From contig CAMRHE010000067.1 of NCBI GenBank assembly GCA_947044405.1, positions 5,461,501 to 5,525,500 of the forward strand: 64,000 nucleotides of DNA. Reading direction: 5' to 3'. Under the pieces are notes generated by a model that was not told where the DNA came from, did no database searches, and saw only the letters and a list, made by a program, of their open reading frames with translations. Shown piece after piece: positions 62,924 to 64,000 of this stretch; positions within the stretch are counted from its first letter, which is position 1, and every line of letters begins with the position of its first letter. The translations under genes and the position numbers were made by a program. This DNA is from Leptodactylus fallax (taxonomy: Eukaryota; Chordata; Amphibia; Anura; Leptodactylidae).

Positions 62924-64000
62924 CAGTGGGTACTGAAAGTATTCAGACCGCTTTAAATTTTTCACTCTTTGTTTCATTGCAGCCATTTGCTAAAAGCAAA
63001 AAAGTTCATTTTATTTCTCATTAATGTACACTCAGGACCCCATATTGACAGAAAAAAAACAGAAATGTCGATATTTTTGCAAATTTATTAAAAAAGAAAA
63101 ACTGAAATATCACATGGTCATAAGTATTCAGACCCTTTGCTGTGACACTCATATATAACTCACATGCTGTCCATTTCCTTCTGATCCTCCTTGAAATGGT
63201 TCTACTCCTTCATTGGAGTCCAACTGTGTTTAATTTACCTGATTGGACTTGATTAGGAAAGGCACACACCTGTCTATATAAGACCTCACAGCTCACAGTG
63301 CATGTCAGAGCAAATGAGAATCATGAGGTCAAAGGAACTGCCCAAGGAGCTCAGAGATAGAATTGTGGCAAGGCACAGATCTGGCCAAGGTTACAAAAGA
63401 ATTTCTGCAGCACTCAAGGTTCCTAAGAGCACAGTGGCCTACATAATCCTTAAATGAAAGAAGTTTGGGTGATCAGAACTCTTCCTAGACCTGGTCATCC
63501 AGCCAAACTGAGCAATCGTGGGAGAAGAGCCTTGGTGAGAGAGGTAAAGAAGAACCCAAAGATCACTGTGGCTGAGCTCCAGAGATGCAGTAGGGAGATG
63601 GGAGAAAGTTTCACAAAGTCAACTATCACTGCAGCCCTCCACTAGTCGGGGCTTTATGGCAGAGTGGCCCGAAGGAAGCCTCTCCTCAGTGCAAGACATA
63701 TGAAAGTCTGCATAGAGTTTGCCAAAAAACACATGAAGGACTCCCAGACGATAAGAAATAAGATTCTCTGGTCTGATGAGACGAAGATTGAACTTTTTGG
63801 CGTTAATTCTAAGCGGTATGTGTGGAGAAAACCAAGCACTGCTCATCACCAGCCCAATACAATCCCAACAGTGAAACATGGTGGTGGCAGCATCATGCTA
63901 TGGGGGACAGGACGACTGGTTGCAATTGAAGATAAGATAAATGTGGCCAAGTACAGAGATATTCTGGAAGAAAACCTCTTCCAGAGTGCTCTGGACCTCA
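62924..64000 (+). mobile_element. Tc1-like transposon, runs off window end
   Basis: The left terminus CAGTGGGTACTGAAAGTATT follows a TA at 62922-62923 within the foldback arm. The leader (AAATTTTTCACTCTTTGTTT, CATTGCAGCC, then ATAAGTATTCAGACCCTTTG) is that of a widespread fish/amphibian Tc1-like family. The transposase region starts at 63323. The right end, and hence the second TIR and TA, lies beyond position 64000. Confidence 0.88.
63323..64000 (+). pseudogene. Tc1-like transposase pseudogene (partial)
   Basis: Starts MRSKELPKELRDRIVARHRSGQGYKRISAAL, the paired-like DNA-binding domain. A TGA at 63455-63457 stands where relatives have Trp. A frameshift follows, and the PGHPAKLSNRGRRALVREV segment continues in another phase (63454-63645), ending in a TAG. 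From there the catalytic domain is open to the window end: FAKKHMKDSQ, ILWSDETKIELFG with the first catalytic Asp codon at 63775, and HGGGSIMLWG. At least two stops and one frameshift make it inactive. Confidence 0.88.

Overview
This is vertebrate nuclear DNA, most likely from a frog or toad. No prokaryotic gene organisation, CRISPR array, rRNA gene or convincing host protein-coding exon is visible. The anuran assignment rests on the repeat content: TTAA-flanked palindromic MITEs with the TTAAAGGRR end known from Xenopus T2/Kolobok elements, many several-hundred-base foldback repeats, hAT-like MITEs, Tc1-like transposons, an L1-clade LINE and an L2/CR1-group LINE. The window reads as an intergenic or intronic stretch built largely from transposons and tandem repeats.

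Layout. 0-6 kb: a degenerate minisatellite, a Tc1 deletion derivative, a hAT-like element carrying a 46-bp minisatellite, and a Tc1 relic interrupted by a palindromic MITE that is itself interrupted by a second Tc1-type MITE. 6.5-10 kb: an old L1 3' fragment, a foldback repeat and a hAT MITE with a perfect 8-bp target-site duplication (TSD). 10-15.9 kb: mostly unrecognised. 15.9-20.2 kb: a hAT-like element with a 31-bp minisatellite, into which a young L2-like LINE has inserted. 21.55-27.45 kb: a full-length L1-clade LINE on the minus strand, with an intact 425-aa ORF1, an ORF2 interrupted by one TGA, and a 15-bp TSD. 27.5-36 kb: mostly unique, with a small hAT MITE, GATA microsatellites and another 31-bp minisatellite. 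36-46 kb: hAT copies, foldbacks and two abutting T2-type MITEs. 46-58 kb: microsatellites, a Tc1-type MITE with 35-bp inverted repeats, a Tc1 relic, a CR1-like fragment and three hAT-like elements with recognisable 8-bp TSDs. 58-64 kb: foldbacks, a second young L2 3' fragment, a large foldback with a hammerhead-like core in its loop, and a Tc1 transposon running off the end.

The unifying observation is that three distinct hAT-like non-autonomous families (ends TAGAGATGGGC, CAGGGGCATAACTA and CAGTGTTGGACTG) each occur with and without internal minisatellite arrays of 46, 31 and about 90 bp. This suggests that short MITEs seed tandem arrays here. Nested insertions allow several relative-age inferences. 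The only genes encoding recognisable proteins belong to LINEs and Tc1 transposons. Boundaries marked by a TSD are good to a base or so; other repeat boundaries were judged by eye and are approximate.
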